Shown: positions 1 to 8,316, numbered from the stretch's first letter. The stretch: 64,000 nt of DNA from JAMCRM01 sp035561075 (GCA_035561075.1 DATMYF010000189.1:9755-73754), one strand, 5' to 3'. The notes: generated from the letters alone by a model not told the origin. Program-made: numbers and translations.

Positions 1-1537
1 TCGCGGGCCCGCCGAGTACTTCGCGGCCGGAAGGCTTCAATTTCAGGCTGATTATCGAGCCCGTGGCGACGTCAATCCGGGCAGTGTAGAAGCGGGTTTC
101 GATGGCCTCCGGCACCGGCACGGGCCGAGGAGCGGCAGGCGTGCCGGAGGCCCGCTTTGAGGGCGTCAAGGAGACCGGGCCAAGCACCGGCCGGCAAAGC
201 GCGAGTCCGTCCGGCAAAGCCTCAGACGGCGTTCCGTCCGGCACATCGGCGGCGCTCAGAACAACGGGGTCCTGCCGTTTCCAGTTCAGGGCGTTGAACA
301 ACGCCACCCCCGCGCCCCGCCGCGACAACGCCTTCGCTGCCCCGTCGATGGTTGCACGCGACGCCGCTTCTACGGACTCGAACCGGTCGGAGGCGGCCCA
401 GGAGGTCTCGTGCTCGAAGACCATTCCGCCCGCGGCACCCCATAGCGTGTTGCGGTCCATATTGAGGAACATCTGGAGCCACGAGCGGTCGAGCGGCTCC
501 GCAGGGTACGGGTACCTGGTCTTCAGGCTGGCGGCGGTGGCGAGCATCTCGGCGGCCTGCAACCAGTGCTCACACCGGCGGTAGGCCGTCTTGACCCGCG
601 GACATTCGATCCAGAACGAGTGGTAAGCGTAGGGGGTGCCGCCGCGCAACGTGGGGAGTTTGACGACGCCGGAAGCGAGCCGCGGCTTGAGGGCACCCAT
701 GTATTGCGACAACGTGGTGAAGCGAACCTCCGTGCCTGGGTCGATTTCTGCCCATTCCCGGAGGAACGCCGAGGGGTAATCGGCGCGCTTGGGAGCGAGG
801 CTGTAATCGCCTTTGCCGCCGAACGTCAGGCCGGGCGCACCCTCTGGCATTCTCTTTGTGCGGGCGTCGAACCGCTTCTTCAGTTCGGCGACCTCTTCCG
901 GCGTGAGTTTTCCGGTGGCCCCGAAAATCTCCGCCATATCCGCGTAGTGCCAGGGGGCGATGGCCAGGGCGCGGGTGCCGTCGGGCCCCTCCAGCCAGTG
1001 CAGCGTAGAGCCGGTGGCATTGCCGCGCACGTAAACCAGGGCCTCCAACCCCAGGCCGGTGGTGATCTGCGCCATCTGCGGATGGATCCCACAGGTGTCT
1101 ATGCAATACGCGAAGCGTGGCCGGACGCCAAACACCCGCTGCTGCCACCGCAGTCCCGCCACCCCCAGCCGGACCAGCGCTTCGCCCCCCGAAAGGCTCA
1201 CCGTGGACTCAAGAAAGAAGCCGTTCACCAGTTCGACCCGCCCCGACCGGATCGCCGCCTTGAGTTCTTCCGCCCTGTCAGGCCTGAAGTTCAACATGGC
1301 GATCATGTTGTTGCATTCCGAGAGCACGAAGGAGTAGTTAGGGTCATCCCGGACGCGGTCCAGGTGGTCGAAATAGCTGTTGGCGCAGTAGACGCGCTCC
1401 ATCGAGAAATTCGTGAGCCAGCCACAACTTGCGGGATGGAAGTTCGGGACGATATAGAAGGGGCGCCTCTTCTGCGCCCGGATGCCGGCCAGGGGAAGAG
1501 CGGCGAGCAGGGAACGGCGGGAAAGAGTGTGGGGCAT
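1..1537 (-). CDS. GH38-type glycoside hydrolase, Tat leader (3' end outside window)
   Basis: The minus-strand frame is open from an ATG at 1537 to the left edge, about 512 codons, so the C-terminus is missing. The N-terminus SRRSLLAALPLAGIRA is a twin-arginine-type leader, so export across the inner membrane is expected. The body resembles the N-terminal catalytic barrel of glycoside hydrolase family 38 (alpha-mannosidases): a stretch ending VELVNGFFLES is followed by VFGVRPRFAYCIDTCGIHP, which lines up with the family's conserved segment carrying the catalytic Asp. The His/Phe pattern around that Asp differs from textbook mannosidases, so substrate specificity is uncertain. Its start lies about 50 bp from the first iteron of the neighbouring plasmid-like region and it is transcribed away from it; a short inverted repeat (TGGCG/CGCCA, 1543-1555) sits just upstream of the ATG. 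Family assignment is moderately firm; activity on mannosides is inference. Confidence 0.72.
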   Translation of the reverse strand, partial: MPHTLSRRSLLAALPLAGIRAQKRRPFYIVPNFHPASCGWLTNFSMERVYCANSYFDHLDRVRDDPNYSFVLSECNNMIAMLNFRPDRAEELKAAIRSGRVELVNGFFLESTVSLSGGEALVRLGVAGLRWQQRVFGVRPRFAYCIDTCGIHPQMAQITTGLGLEALVYVRGNATGSTLHWLEGPDGTRALAIAPWHYADMAEIFGATGKLTPEEVAELKKRFDARTKRMPEGAPGLTFGGKGDYSLAPKRADYPSAFLREWAEIDPGTEVRFTTLSQYMGALKPRLASGVVKLPTLRGGTPYAYHSFWIECPRVKTAYRRCEHWLQAAEMLATAASLKTRYPYPAEPLDRSWLQMFLNMDRNTLWGAAGGMVFEHETSWAASDRFESVEAASRATIDGAAKALSRRGAGVALFNALNWKRQDPVVLSAADVPDGTPSEALPDGLALCRPVLGPVSLTPSKRASGTPAAPRPVPVPEAIETRFYTARIDVATGSIISLKLKPSGREVLGGPA

Positions 1538-1584
1538 GATAGTGGCGAAGCGCCATTATACGGGATCCCGACGCCGTGGAAGCA

Positions 1585-1812
1585 TCGCACCTGGTTGGAA
1601 GCGCCATATCGCACCCGGTTGGAAATCTGGCCATTGACGGGTCGCATCCGGTTGGAAACGGGCGGCTGGTTGGCGGCGACGACGTCGCATTCGGCTGGAA
1701 GGAATCCCCGTATCCGGCTGGAAAAGGCCTCGCACCCGGCTGGATTGGCACCTCGGAGCCGGTTGGAGGAGCACTCGCACCCGGTTGGAAGAAATCGCGC
1801 ATCCGGTTGGAA
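1585..1812 (+). repeat. Iteron array 1 (about ten 16-bp repeats, ~22-bp spacing)
   Basis: Imperfect direct repeats with core TCGCAYCCGGTTGGAA start at 1585, 1609, 1642, 1685, 1708, 1730, 1753, 1775 and 1797, with a weak copy near 1660. From 1685 on, start-to-start spacing is 22-23 bp, two helical turns, which is typical of plasmid initiator-binding iterons. The array lies directly upstream of a Rep-like gene on the same strand, separated by a more AT-rich stretch (about 1813-1930) that could be the melting region; a TTGACA box is at 1903-1908. No other gene is seen between 1538 and 1981. Being binding sites for the adjacent Rep protein is inference from layout. Confidence 0.8.
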
Positions 1813-1981
1813 ATTTTCGGTGGTAACTCTTACGTCCGCAGTGGATTACCAGTATCCAATGTTCTCCTGTGTTCTTCACAGTTATGCCCCGTTATAGTAT
1901 TCTTGACACCAACAGCGCGAGATATAGCTGTGCGACCGATGACACGTAGACCAGAGGCGCATCGAGACAACCCCCGCCCTG

Positions 1982-3454
1982 ATGCCCCTGCCTGTTGCGC
2001 TCGATCTGATCCGGTTCGAAAAGAACCTGCTCCAGATCGGTTTCTTCGGGGCGCACGACACGCGCCATCGCAACCAGTCGACGCGCCGCATCGAGCAGTG
2101 GGTGAACCGCAACGGTCAGAAGATCAAGGTGGCCGCCGAGTTCCGCGGCTCCCAGGAGCTCGGGCTACCCTCTACCAGCGACCGCGACAAGTACATTGCC
2201 TTCATGAAGATCGCGATGGAGCAGAAAGTCCGGCTGGGGTGCCTCGAAAATCCCATCCGCTTCACCGGCTACCACATGCTCAAGGAGCTGGGGCTCACGT
2301 TTTCGGGCGAGAACTACGAGGACATCAACCGCTGGGGCCAGCGTATGGCCGACGCCAGCATCACCTCTGAGCAGGTGATCTACCTGGCCGCCAGGAAAAA
2401 GTATGCCAACAAGACCGTGCATGTCTTCCGCTCCTTCACCCGCAGCGGGCAGAGCAACCTCGACGATTCCGGCCGGGCCGAGGCCTACGAGGTGGTGCTC
2501 GAAGACTGGCTGCTTGAAAACCTCAACCAGAGCTATGTCATTCCCGAGGATTTCACCTCCTACCGCCGCCTGAAGCGGCCCACCGCCAAGGGCATCTTCG
2601 GGTACCTGCACCTGTGGTTTCACGCCAGCCACGGGCGGCCCATCGAAAAGGATTACGCCGAGCTTTGCATGCTGCTGAATATCCCGGTCTACCGGCACGT
2701 TTCAAAGATCCGGGAGACAATGGGGCGCTCGCTTGACGAGCTGGCCGGAATCGAATACCTCTCCGGCTGGGACGTCAGGCCGATGATGAGCAAGCCAGGC
2801 TACAAGCTCGTCCTGACGCCCGGCAGCGAGCTGCTGCACGTCCTGGCGATTTCACAGCGAAAGCAGCTCGCCGATTGCGGTGCGACCCCTGAGCTGACGG
2901 CCGAACAGCAGGCCGGTCTCGACGCCCTCCTCGAGCGCGGCATCAGCCCGGCCAAGGCCCAGGCGCTGGTCCGGCAGTATCCGGCGGAAGCCATTCTGGA
3001 CCAGGTCGAGTACGCCGAATTCCTGGTGGCACGGGATCGCCGTCGCAAAATCTCGAACCCCGCCGGGTTGATCATCTACGTGGTCGAGAGCCAGGTACCG
3101 GTTCCCCAGGACTTCCCCACCTCCCGGCGACTGCGTGAACACGAAAGCCGCGTCGCCGAGCGGCAGGAGCACGAAATCCGGCGCATGGAACTGCAGGACC
3201 GCTACGAGGAATTCGTGGCCGCGGAGGTGGACCGCGCCGTCCGCCAGCAGTTCCCCGGCCCGGAACTGAAGCGCAAATGCCGCGACGTCCTCCTCCGACG
3301 GCGTCGCACAGACCCGGAATTCGCTGCCTTGAGCCCGATACAGCAGGAGCCCTTCGCCGAACAGTTGCTGCGGCGCGAAATCCGGGAGGCCCTGCTATTG
3401 CCGTCTTTCGAGGAATGGTGCCGCCAGAAGGACCAACTGGACCTGTTCCAGTGA
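1982..3454 (+). CDS. Plasmid replication initiator-like protein (Rep module 1)
   Basis: This 490-residue protein looks like a replication initiator of the RPA/RepA type. The N-terminal two thirds (about residues 20-300) have the winged-helix-like pattern of such initiators, including a segment around residues 175-215 (YEVVLEDWLLENLNQ, then a TSYRRLKRP stretch). The C-terminal part (about 315-430) carries ILDQVEYAEFLVA and NPAGLIIYVVE followed by a charged helical tail, a module also found in the second Rep of this window (ILDQVEWGDYVIA and NPPGFYVHLIRE). It follows iteron array 1 and overlaps the next gene by GTGA, implying translational coupling. No strong ribosome binding site precedes the ATG at 1982, so the start is less certain than the frame. 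Initiation at the upstream iterons is inferred from family and layout. Confidence 0.75.
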   Translation: MPLPVALDLIRFEKNLLQIGFFGAHDTRHRNQSTRRIEQWVNRNGQKIKVAAEFRGSQELGLPSTSDRDKYIAFMKIAMEQKVRLGCLENPIRFTGYHMLKELGLTFSGENYEDINRWGQRMADASITSEQVIYLAARKKYANKTVHVFRSFTRSGQSNLDDSGRAEAYEVVLEDWLLENLNQSYVIPEDFTSYRRLKRPTAKGIFGYLHLWFHASHGRPIEKDYAELCMLLNIPVYRHVSKIRETMGRSLDELAGIEYLSGWDVRPMMSKPGYKLVLTPGSELLHVLAISQRKQLADCGATPELTAEQQAGLDALLERGISPAKAQALVRQYPAEAILDQVEYAEFLVARDRRRKISNPAGLIIYVVESQVPVPQDFPTSRRLREHESRVAERQEHEIRRMELQDRYEEFVAAEVDRAVRQQFPGPELKRKCRDVLLRRRRTDPEFAALSPIQQEPFAEQLLRREIREALLLPSFEEWCRQKDQLDLFQ

Positions 3455-4425
3455 TTGTGCGTGAGCCGGCCGCCCTCATCCCGGCGCCCCCGCCCGCCGA
3501 CGAACTATCTCCAATTCGCGCTTTAGTGCTCGATAGTGTCCATTCTGTGCACTCAAAACGGGCTTATGGGCGCGCTTTGGACGACTTTTTGACATGGTAC
3601 AGGGCCGGACACGTGCCATTCAGCCGCGCGGCAGTCCAGCAGTACCGGGCTGCTCTCGAAGGGCAGGGGCTGGCGCCGTCGTCGATCAATGTGCGGTTGG
3701 CGGCCGTCCGGAAACTGGCGTCGGAGGCCGCCGAAAACGGCCTGCTGGCGCCGGAACTGGCGGCCGGCATCGCGCGCGTGAAGGGCGCCAGGCGGCTGGG
3801 GGTCCGGGCGGGGAATTGGCTCACCAAAGAGCAGGCCCAGAGCCTGCTCAACGCCCCAGACCCCGGAACCCTCAAAGGCACGCGCGACCGCGCCATCCTG
3901 GGGATCCTGCTGGGGTGCGGGCTGCGGCGCTCCGAAATTGCCGCCCTCACGGTGGAGCACATCCAGCAGCGCGAAAGCCGCTGGGTGATCGTGGACCTGA
4001 TAGGCAAAGGCAACCGCGTGCGCACCGTGCCGGTGCCGGCCTGGGTCAAGATCCAGATCGACCGGTGGACCGGCACCGCCATCATCCGGCAAGGCCGGCT
4101 GCTCCGTCCCCTGAACAAAGGCGGGGTGGTGTGGGGCGAGGCGATCACCGAGAAGGTGGTCTGGTGGGTAGTGCGGGAGTACGCCGGGATGTTGGGGCTA
4201 CCGGCGCTGGCGCCTCACGATCTGCGCCGTACCTGCGCCCGGCTTTGCCGCGCTGCCGGCGGGGAGCTGGAACAGATCCACTTCCTGCTGGGCCATGCCT
4301 CCACTGTGATGACACCTGAATGGCTGCCAGTTCGACGCCGCCTTGTACTGTTGCATACCCGGCATTTACCGTACATCACCCTCGCTTGTTACGGTAAGCT
4401 ATCTTATCGGTTCTTCGATAGTTAA
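3451..4425 (+). pseudogene. Tyrosine recombinase/integrase lacking the catalytic tyrosine
   Basis: A GTG at 3451 overlaps the stop of the rep gene and starts a protein of about 324 residues with the XerC/D-like tyrosine recombinase layout: an N-terminal SAM-like core-binding domain (VHSVHSKRAYGRALDDFLTW), then the catalytic domain with Arg I in LLGCGLRRSEIAAL, Lys in GKGNRVRTVPVP, HxxR in PHDLRRTCARL and the second His in LLGHAS. The nucleophilic Tyr normally sits nine residues after that His; here the position is Trp (MTPEWLP), and the ~30 residues after it do not resemble the family's end. Either a point change plus drift or a recombination joint at about 4312 removed the active site. Overlap with rep suggests co-expression for plasmid dimer resolution or integration. 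A longer frame begins at 3277 but lies inside rep, so the GTG is preferred. Confidence 0.7.
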
Positions 4426-4510
4426 CCACAAAAATGCAGCCCAGCCCCCGGCACTTCCTTTATGTTCCACTACGCCATTTGTTGCTGCCTCCGCTGTATT
4501 CATGCGCGAC

Positions 4511-4570
4511 TGGATGAGAAGTCATTGGAATTCGCTAGAACATGTTGGAAGACCTTAGAATCCATCAGAA
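4511..4570 (+). repeat. Six consecutive 10-bp units each ending in GAA
   Basis: Between 4511 and 4570 every tenth position closes a GAA: the six units are TGGATGAGAA, GTCATTGGAA, TTCGCTAGAA, CATGTTGGAA, GACCTTAGAA and TCCATCAGAA, most ending TNGAA. Two further TTGGA/CTGGA boxes follow ten bases apart at about 4595-4610. The exact 10-bp step puts the motif on one face of the helix, as in arrays bound by a polymerising or bending protein. It lies between the broken integrase and the 3' end of the resolvase remnant. No gene was recognised in 4426-4616. Its role is unknown; a centromere-like site or a recombinase arm region are guesses. Confidence 0.55.
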
Positions 4571-4616
4571 TGCGGTGGGCGAGGGTTGTATTTCTTTGGA
4601 ATCTGCTGGAACGCAC

Positions 4617-4962
4617 CTATTTGAACCGATAAATCGTGGCTTCGTGTACATTGACCGTTCTGGCGATGTCCCGGACGGCTTTGCCTTCCGCGAAGAGTTG
4701 CGACGCAATTTGAATCTGATCCGCCTTGAGATTGTGGGGTCGGCCAAAGCGGACACCGCACCGTTTGGCTGCCTCGCGGCCGGCCCGGTCCGTTCCCGGA
4801 TCAGATCCCGTTCGAACCCCGCGATACCGGCGAAAACAGTCGTGATTATTGTTCCCGATGTTGGCCCAAGGCTCCGAGAGTGACAGCAATTTCCCTCATG
4901 GATCGTTTCCATCGTCTTCAGGAGGTCGCGAGTAGACCGGGCGAGCCGGTCCAGATCCGCAC
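4617..4962 (-). pseudogene. Serine recombinase (Tn3-type resolvase) remnant, frameshifted
   Basis: Reading the minus strand from about 4962, resolvase-like sequence appears in alternating frames: DRLARSTRDLLKTMETIHEG, then in another frame SLSEPWANIGNN, back to VFAGIAGFERDLIRERTG, and again shifted to CGVRFGRPHNLKADQI with a C-terminal helix-turn-helix (AVRDIARTVNVHEATIYRF) before a stop. These match in order the middle and end of Tn3-family resolvases. At least three frameshifts are needed, and the N-terminal part with the catalytic Ser is absent. It is divergent from a transposase remnant, the usual res-tnpA arrangement, but the res site and both 5' ends are missing, so a deletion joined them near 4957-4985. 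Confidence 0.82.
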
Positions 4963-4968
4963 CCTAAG

Positions 4969-5990
4969 CTTGGACCTGTCGCGAGTGCCTTCAGGGAGAT
5001 CGCTACGCTCGCCCGCAACGCAGCCGCTGTTTGGGCGGCGAACATCACGCTCTGTGCCGTTCTGGTTGCCGAGGCCTGCAATATCGGTATCGAGCCCTTC
5101 GTCGACGCCAATCCGGCGCTCACACACGCCCGGCTGTCGTGGGTACAGCAGAACTACATTCGCGCCGAAACCTTGACGCGCGCCAACGCGCGTCTGGTGG
5201 GCGCACAGCCGCGAATGCCGCTGGCGCGGGCCTTCGGCGGTGGCGAGGTGGCTTCGGCAGATGGGCTGCGATTCGTGGTTCCGGTGCGGACGCTCATCGC
5301 CGGCCACAACCGCAAGTACCTCCATGTCGAGCGCGGCGTGAGCTACTACAAGTTCACCAGCGATCAGTTCACTGGATCCCATGGCATCATCATTCCGGGC
5401 ACGTTGGGCGATTCGCCATACGTTCTTGACTGGCTGCTGGAGCATCACACGAGCCTCCATCCGAAGCAGATGATGACAGACACGGCAGGCTACAGCGATA
5501 TCGTGTTCGGACTGTTCTGGCTATTGGGGTTCCGGTTCAGTCCTCGGCTCGCCGACCTCGGCGACTCGGCGGTTTTGGCGGATTGACCGGACCGCGGACT
5601 ATGGTGTGCTCAACGAGATCGCACGGAATCGCGCGGATATCAAATTGGGTCACCCAGAACTGGGACGATCTGCTGTGCGTCGCTGCTCACATTTATGATT
5701 ATCCGGCCTATTGGCTTACGCATCCTCACCCAACTCAATCGCGGTGAGGGCCGCCACCGCCTGGCACGGAAGTGCTTCCATGGCCAATGGGGCGAACTGC
5801 GGCAGCGATACCAGGAGGGACAGGAGGACCAACTCGGAGCGCTTGGCCTGGTGGTGAATGCGCCTTACGGCTGGCACTCTCCCGCACTTGGAATCAAGCA
5901 ATCCGGGCCGGTAATTCGGGCAGTCTGCCAAGGTGCTTTTCCCTTGCGCATGGCCACCATGTTTGAAGTATCGGGGATCGGCGATTCACG
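4969..5990 (+). pseudogene. Tn3-family transposase C-terminal remnant, frameshifted and internally deleted
   Basis: The first open piece (about 4990-5570) reads FREIATLARNAAAVWAANIT through WVQQNYIRAETLTRANARLV and GGGEVASADGLRFVVPVRT to MTDTAGYSDIVFGLFWLLG, the hallmark DDE region of Tn3-family transposases. Similarity then continues in other frames: WRIDRTADYGVLNEIARN (about 5568-5640), NWDDLLCVAAH (5650-5690), then RILTQLNRGEGRHRLARK and EGQEDQLGALGLVVNA (5720-5870), and weakly SLAHGHHV near 5950. About 50 family residues are missing between the third and fourth piece. The N-terminus is gone. This is a dead transposon fragment; no 38-bp terminal inverted repeat was recognised. It shows the plasmid-like region once acquired a transposon that has since decayed. 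Confidence 0.87.
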
Positions 5991-6006
5991 CATGCCTGCC
6001 CGAATA

Positions 6007-6072
6007 CCGTTACCAGCCGGTAATGCCATTCGAGTAATATTATCTGCCGACAAGCATGATTTATCGGTAACG
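6007..6072 (+). promoter_or_regulatory. Possible operator: three CGGTAAY-like boxes
   Basis: GTTACC (6009-6014), CCGGTAAT (6017-6024) and TCGGTAAC (6064-6071) are three copies of one motif, the first inverted, giving the near-palindrome GTTACCAGCCGGTAAT and a wider inverted pair CGTTACC/GGTAACG. The AT-rich stretch between them contains GTAATATTATC. They lie 60-125 bp upstream of the small gene at 6133, so an operator is plausible, but no binding protein is known. Confidence 0.3.
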
Positions 6073-6132
6073 ATCAGCAGAACCACTGTGCGCATCTGTG
6101 CTGTAACATGGCGACTGGAGCCTGAGACCGAA

Positions 6133-6654
6133 ATGCCCGCCCGTCCTCAATGGTTGCTGCGTGTTCCCGATATTCTGGCCGAGCTTTCGGCGTTGGAAGT
6201 ACCCGTCGTGGACCGTTCCATCATCGAGAGCGCCTTCCGTGTAAAGCGCCGGCGGGCGATCTATCTGCTGGGGTGGTTCGGGGGTTATCAGGTCGGCCGT
6301 ACTTTTCTGGTAGAACGCGATTCCCTGCTCCGGCAACTCCGGCAGATCGCCGCCGGCGAGCGGTTCGATTATGAAAAGCGCCGGCACGAGAGACTCACCG
6401 AAAGCCTGGCGCGTGTCCGCCGGGAGCTTCAGGCGGCCAACGTGGTCATTCCGGTACCCGAGCAAACCCCGCAACCGGCCGGCCTGCCTGATGGGGTGAC
6501 ACTCGAGACCGGGCGGCTGCTGGTGGAATTTAGCAGCGTGGAGGATTTGTTGGGAAAGCTCTATGGCATTGCACAGGCCGCGGCCGGGGATTTTGCGGCT
6601 TTCGAGGCCGCCGCGGGCGGGGCAAGTCACCGTCTTGCCGTCGAGATTCCGTAG
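6133..6654 (+). CDS. Small protein of unknown function with HTH-like N-terminus, plasmid-associated
   Basis: The frame is open from 5695, but its first ~60 residues are transposase debris, so the ATG at 6133 (MPARPQWLLRVPDILAEL) is chosen, giving 173 residues. Residues about 20-65 contain DRSIIESAFRVKRRRAIYLL, GYQVGRTFLVERDSLLRQL, a pattern like a short winged helix or excisionase-type helix-turn-helix with a reading of the third helix at VKRRRAIYLLGWF. A charged helix around residues 80-95 (YEKRRHERLTESLARVRREL) follows, then a less conserved acidic C-terminus. It is convergent with the second rep gene, only 20 bp away. Being a plasmid DNA-binding or accessory protein is inference; I do not recognise a family. 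Confidence 0.6.
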   Translation: MPARPQWLLRVPDILAELSALEVPVVDRSIIESAFRVKRRRAIYLLGWFGGYQVGRTFLVERDSLLRQLRQIAAGERFDYEKRRHERLTESLARVRRELQAANVVIPVPEQTPQPAGLPDGVTLETGRLLVEFSSVEDLLGKLYGIAQAAAGDFAAFEAAAGGASHRLAVEIP

Positions 6655-6674
6655 TGTCTACCTGTATAGCTGTC

Positions 6675-8219
6675 TTAATGTCTAAACGGCAATACAGCTT
6701 GCTGTGCGCCTGCGCAGAACTCGTCGAAGCTCATAACCGCCAGGCGCCCGGAGATCTCGGCCAAGGCGGCCGCTGCCGCCACTTCCCGCAGAGTCTCTTT
6801 TCCGCAGAGCGCCAGTGAGCGGTAGTGCCTCGTGAGTTCCTTCTGCTTGAGCTCGATTACGCCCTCGTATTCGGCGGCATGCTCCGGCGCGACAATGTAG
6901 GCCTGTACCTCACGCGCGAGGTACTCCCGGTAGGCGGATTCCTGTTCGAGGCGTTTCTGGGCGGCCCGGTTCCGTTCCCGGTGCGCCTGTTCCCGCTCCA
7001 CTTTCATGCGGCGGGTCTCAAAATGTGGCGGTGGGACGATATTTTCGCGGATCAGATGCACGTAGAACCCGGGCGGATTATGGAACTTCTCTCGAGAGGA
7101 TTGGGCAATCACGTAGTCGCCCCACTCGACCTGGTCCAGGATGCGCAGGGAAGCACCCGCACCCGCGGCGCGAACCAGTTTCACCGCCTGCTGCCTGCCG
7201 ATGCCGCGCCTGACTAACTCCTCGACTACATTCGGTTCGCCCTCTTCCCTGCCCGGCTCGCCCGCCGGAGCCAGCTCCGGATTCTCCTGCCCCAGGCTCG
7301 CGCGGCTTTGGAACACCGTGTATTCGGCCTGGGCCTTGGGTCCCGGGATGTAGTACATATTCCAATCGGGCCGCCCCTCGGAATCCACCGTCTCTTCGTA
7401 GCGCACGTCGGTGATATAGCCGGATTGCATGTGCGGTCGATGTACTTTGTACATCTGCTTCTTGACAGGGGTCGCTTCGTAATAGCGGCTCTGGGCTGAG
7501 CAGGTGCAGTACTCCGAGTAGGACAGCCGCGCGACATGGTAGTTGTTCTTCAGGGCAGCGAACATCCGGTAGCTGACAATCTCGTAGAAGCGCTGCGGCG
7601 CGGGCGGGAGTTGTTTGAGGTACTCGTAATCGAGCGGCCGGACCGGCGCGCTGTTCAAAACTTCCCAGTAGGGCTCGTGGAAGATGAGGTAAACACCGTC
7701 CGCCTGCTTCCCGTTCGGCAGCCGCTCCCCGGTAAAGATGACGCTGTAGCGGGTGAAAACGGCCTCCAGGCGCTTCTGCCCTCCGTCTGTGGCCCTGTAG
7801 CTCAGCTTGGCGGTAATCATCGCGCCCGCATTTTGCAGAATGGCGCGCTTGAGATTATTTACGTTTTTGCCGCTGGCGTTCAGATCCAGATCGCCGCAGA
7901 TCTGGTTAAGACTTCCCAGTTTCAGGAGCTTGGGCAGGGGTCGCCGCTGCTCGTCGATGCGGCGATTGATTACCAGGGTGTCCAGCTTGTAGGCTAGTTG
8001 CCGGGGTTGGCCGTATTTGGCGTTGTAGGAGACCTCCCACTCCAGATCCGTAACCCCGTGCGCGTTTCTGCGGCTGACACTGATCTCGACGTTCCCGGTC
8101 TTGGCCAGGTTGTGGATGGGCAACTTCGAAAGGACCGTCTCGGTGCGGATGATGCTGATGGGGATGAGGTCGCCGGTAGCGGTTTGTTGCTCTGCCTGCG
8201 TGGTGATGGTCGTTGCCAC
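6675..8219 (-). CDS. Plasmid replication initiator protein A-like (Rep module 2)
   Basis: This 514-residue protein resembles replication initiator protein A: an N-terminal domain (about 20-270) with SKLPIHNLAKTG, the segment GSLNQICGDLDLNASGKNVN and an initiator-like core PLDYEYLKQLPPAPQRFYEI. A linker rich in Pro/Glu (about 300-330) leads to a C-terminal module (335-440) with ILDQVEWGDYVIA and NPPGFYVHLIRE and a coiled charged tail, which is shared with Rep module 1. The start is a GTG at 8219 preceded seven bases away by AGGAG. Upstream lie an inverted repeat, a DnaA-box-like site and iteron array 2, and then divergently parA. This is the classical rep-iteron-par layout, so it likely initiates replication from the array. 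It looks intact. Confidence 0.82.
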   Translation of the reverse strand: MATTITTQAEQQTATGDLIPISIIRTETVLSKLPIHNLAKTGNVEISVSRRNAHGVTDLEWEVSYNAKYGQPRQLAYKLDTLVINRRIDEQRRPLPKLLKLGSLNQICGDLDLNASGKNVNNLKRAILQNAGAMITAKLSYRATDGGQKRLEAVFTRYSVIFTGERLPNGKQADGVYLIFHEPYWEVLNSAPVRPLDYEYLKQLPPAPQRFYEIVSYRMFAALKNNYHVARLSYSEYCTCSAQSRYYEATPVKKQMYKVHRPHMQSGYITDVRYEETVDSEGRPDWNMYYIPGPKAQAEYTVFQSRASLGQENPELAPAGEPGREEGEPNVVEELVRRGIGRQQAVKLVRAAGAGASLRILDQVEWGDYVIAQSSREKFHNPPGFYVHLIRENIVPPPHFETRRMKVEREQAHRERNRAAQKRLEQESAYREYLAREVQAYIVAPEHAAEYEGVIELKQKELTRHYRSLALCGKETLREVAAAAALAEISGRLAVMSFDEFCAGAQQAVLPFRH

Positions 8220-8248
8220 TACTGCGCTCCTGTTCCCCGGAAATCGCC

Positions 8249-8283
8249 TGACACAACAACAGATCCGTTGATTGTTGTTGTCA
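8249..8283. promoter_or_regulatory. Inverted repeat upstream of rep module 2 (probable operator)
   Basis: TGACACAACAAC at 8249-8260 and GTTGTTGTCA at 8274-8283 form an inverted repeat with a 13-base spacer, matching except for one extra C in the left arm. It lies 30-64 bp upstream of the rep GTG, between gene and iterons, where plasmid initiators often bind as dimers to repress their own gene. Autoregulation is inference. Confidence 0.5.
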
Positions 8284-8307
8284 TCAAGTCTATAGTCTAT
8301 ACAGAAG

Positions 8308-8316
8308 TTATCCGCA
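8308..8316 (+). promoter_or_regulatory. DnaA-box-like site TTATCCGCA
   Basis: TTATCCGCA differs from the consensus DnaA box TTATCCACA at one position. It lies in an AT-rich stretch (about 8270-8350) next to iteron array 2, where host DnaA commonly assists plasmid origin opening. A nine-base match can be chance; position is the main support. Confidence 0.45.

Noticed and set aside
1585..1812. CRISPR array reading of the repeats
   Set aside because: Repeats are short, imperfect and spaced by only about 6 bp; there are no spacers of constant length and no cas genes. Iteron layout next to a rep gene fits better. The same applies to 8358-8585.
102..1897. Plus-strand frames of 160 and 443 residues over the left edge
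   Set aside because: They run antisense to the GH38-type coding sequence, which has clear family motifs and a Tat leader; their products have low-complexity, Arg/Pro-rich text typical of shadow frames.
3277..3450. Earlier start for the tyrosine recombinase
   Set aside because: This 58-residue extension lies wholly within the rep coding sequence in another frame and has no family similarity; the GTG overlapping the rep stop is preferred.
5695..6132. Upstream extension of the 6133-6654 gene
   Set aside because: The first ~60 residues match the end of Tn3 transposase in that frame, so they are debris rather than part of the protein.
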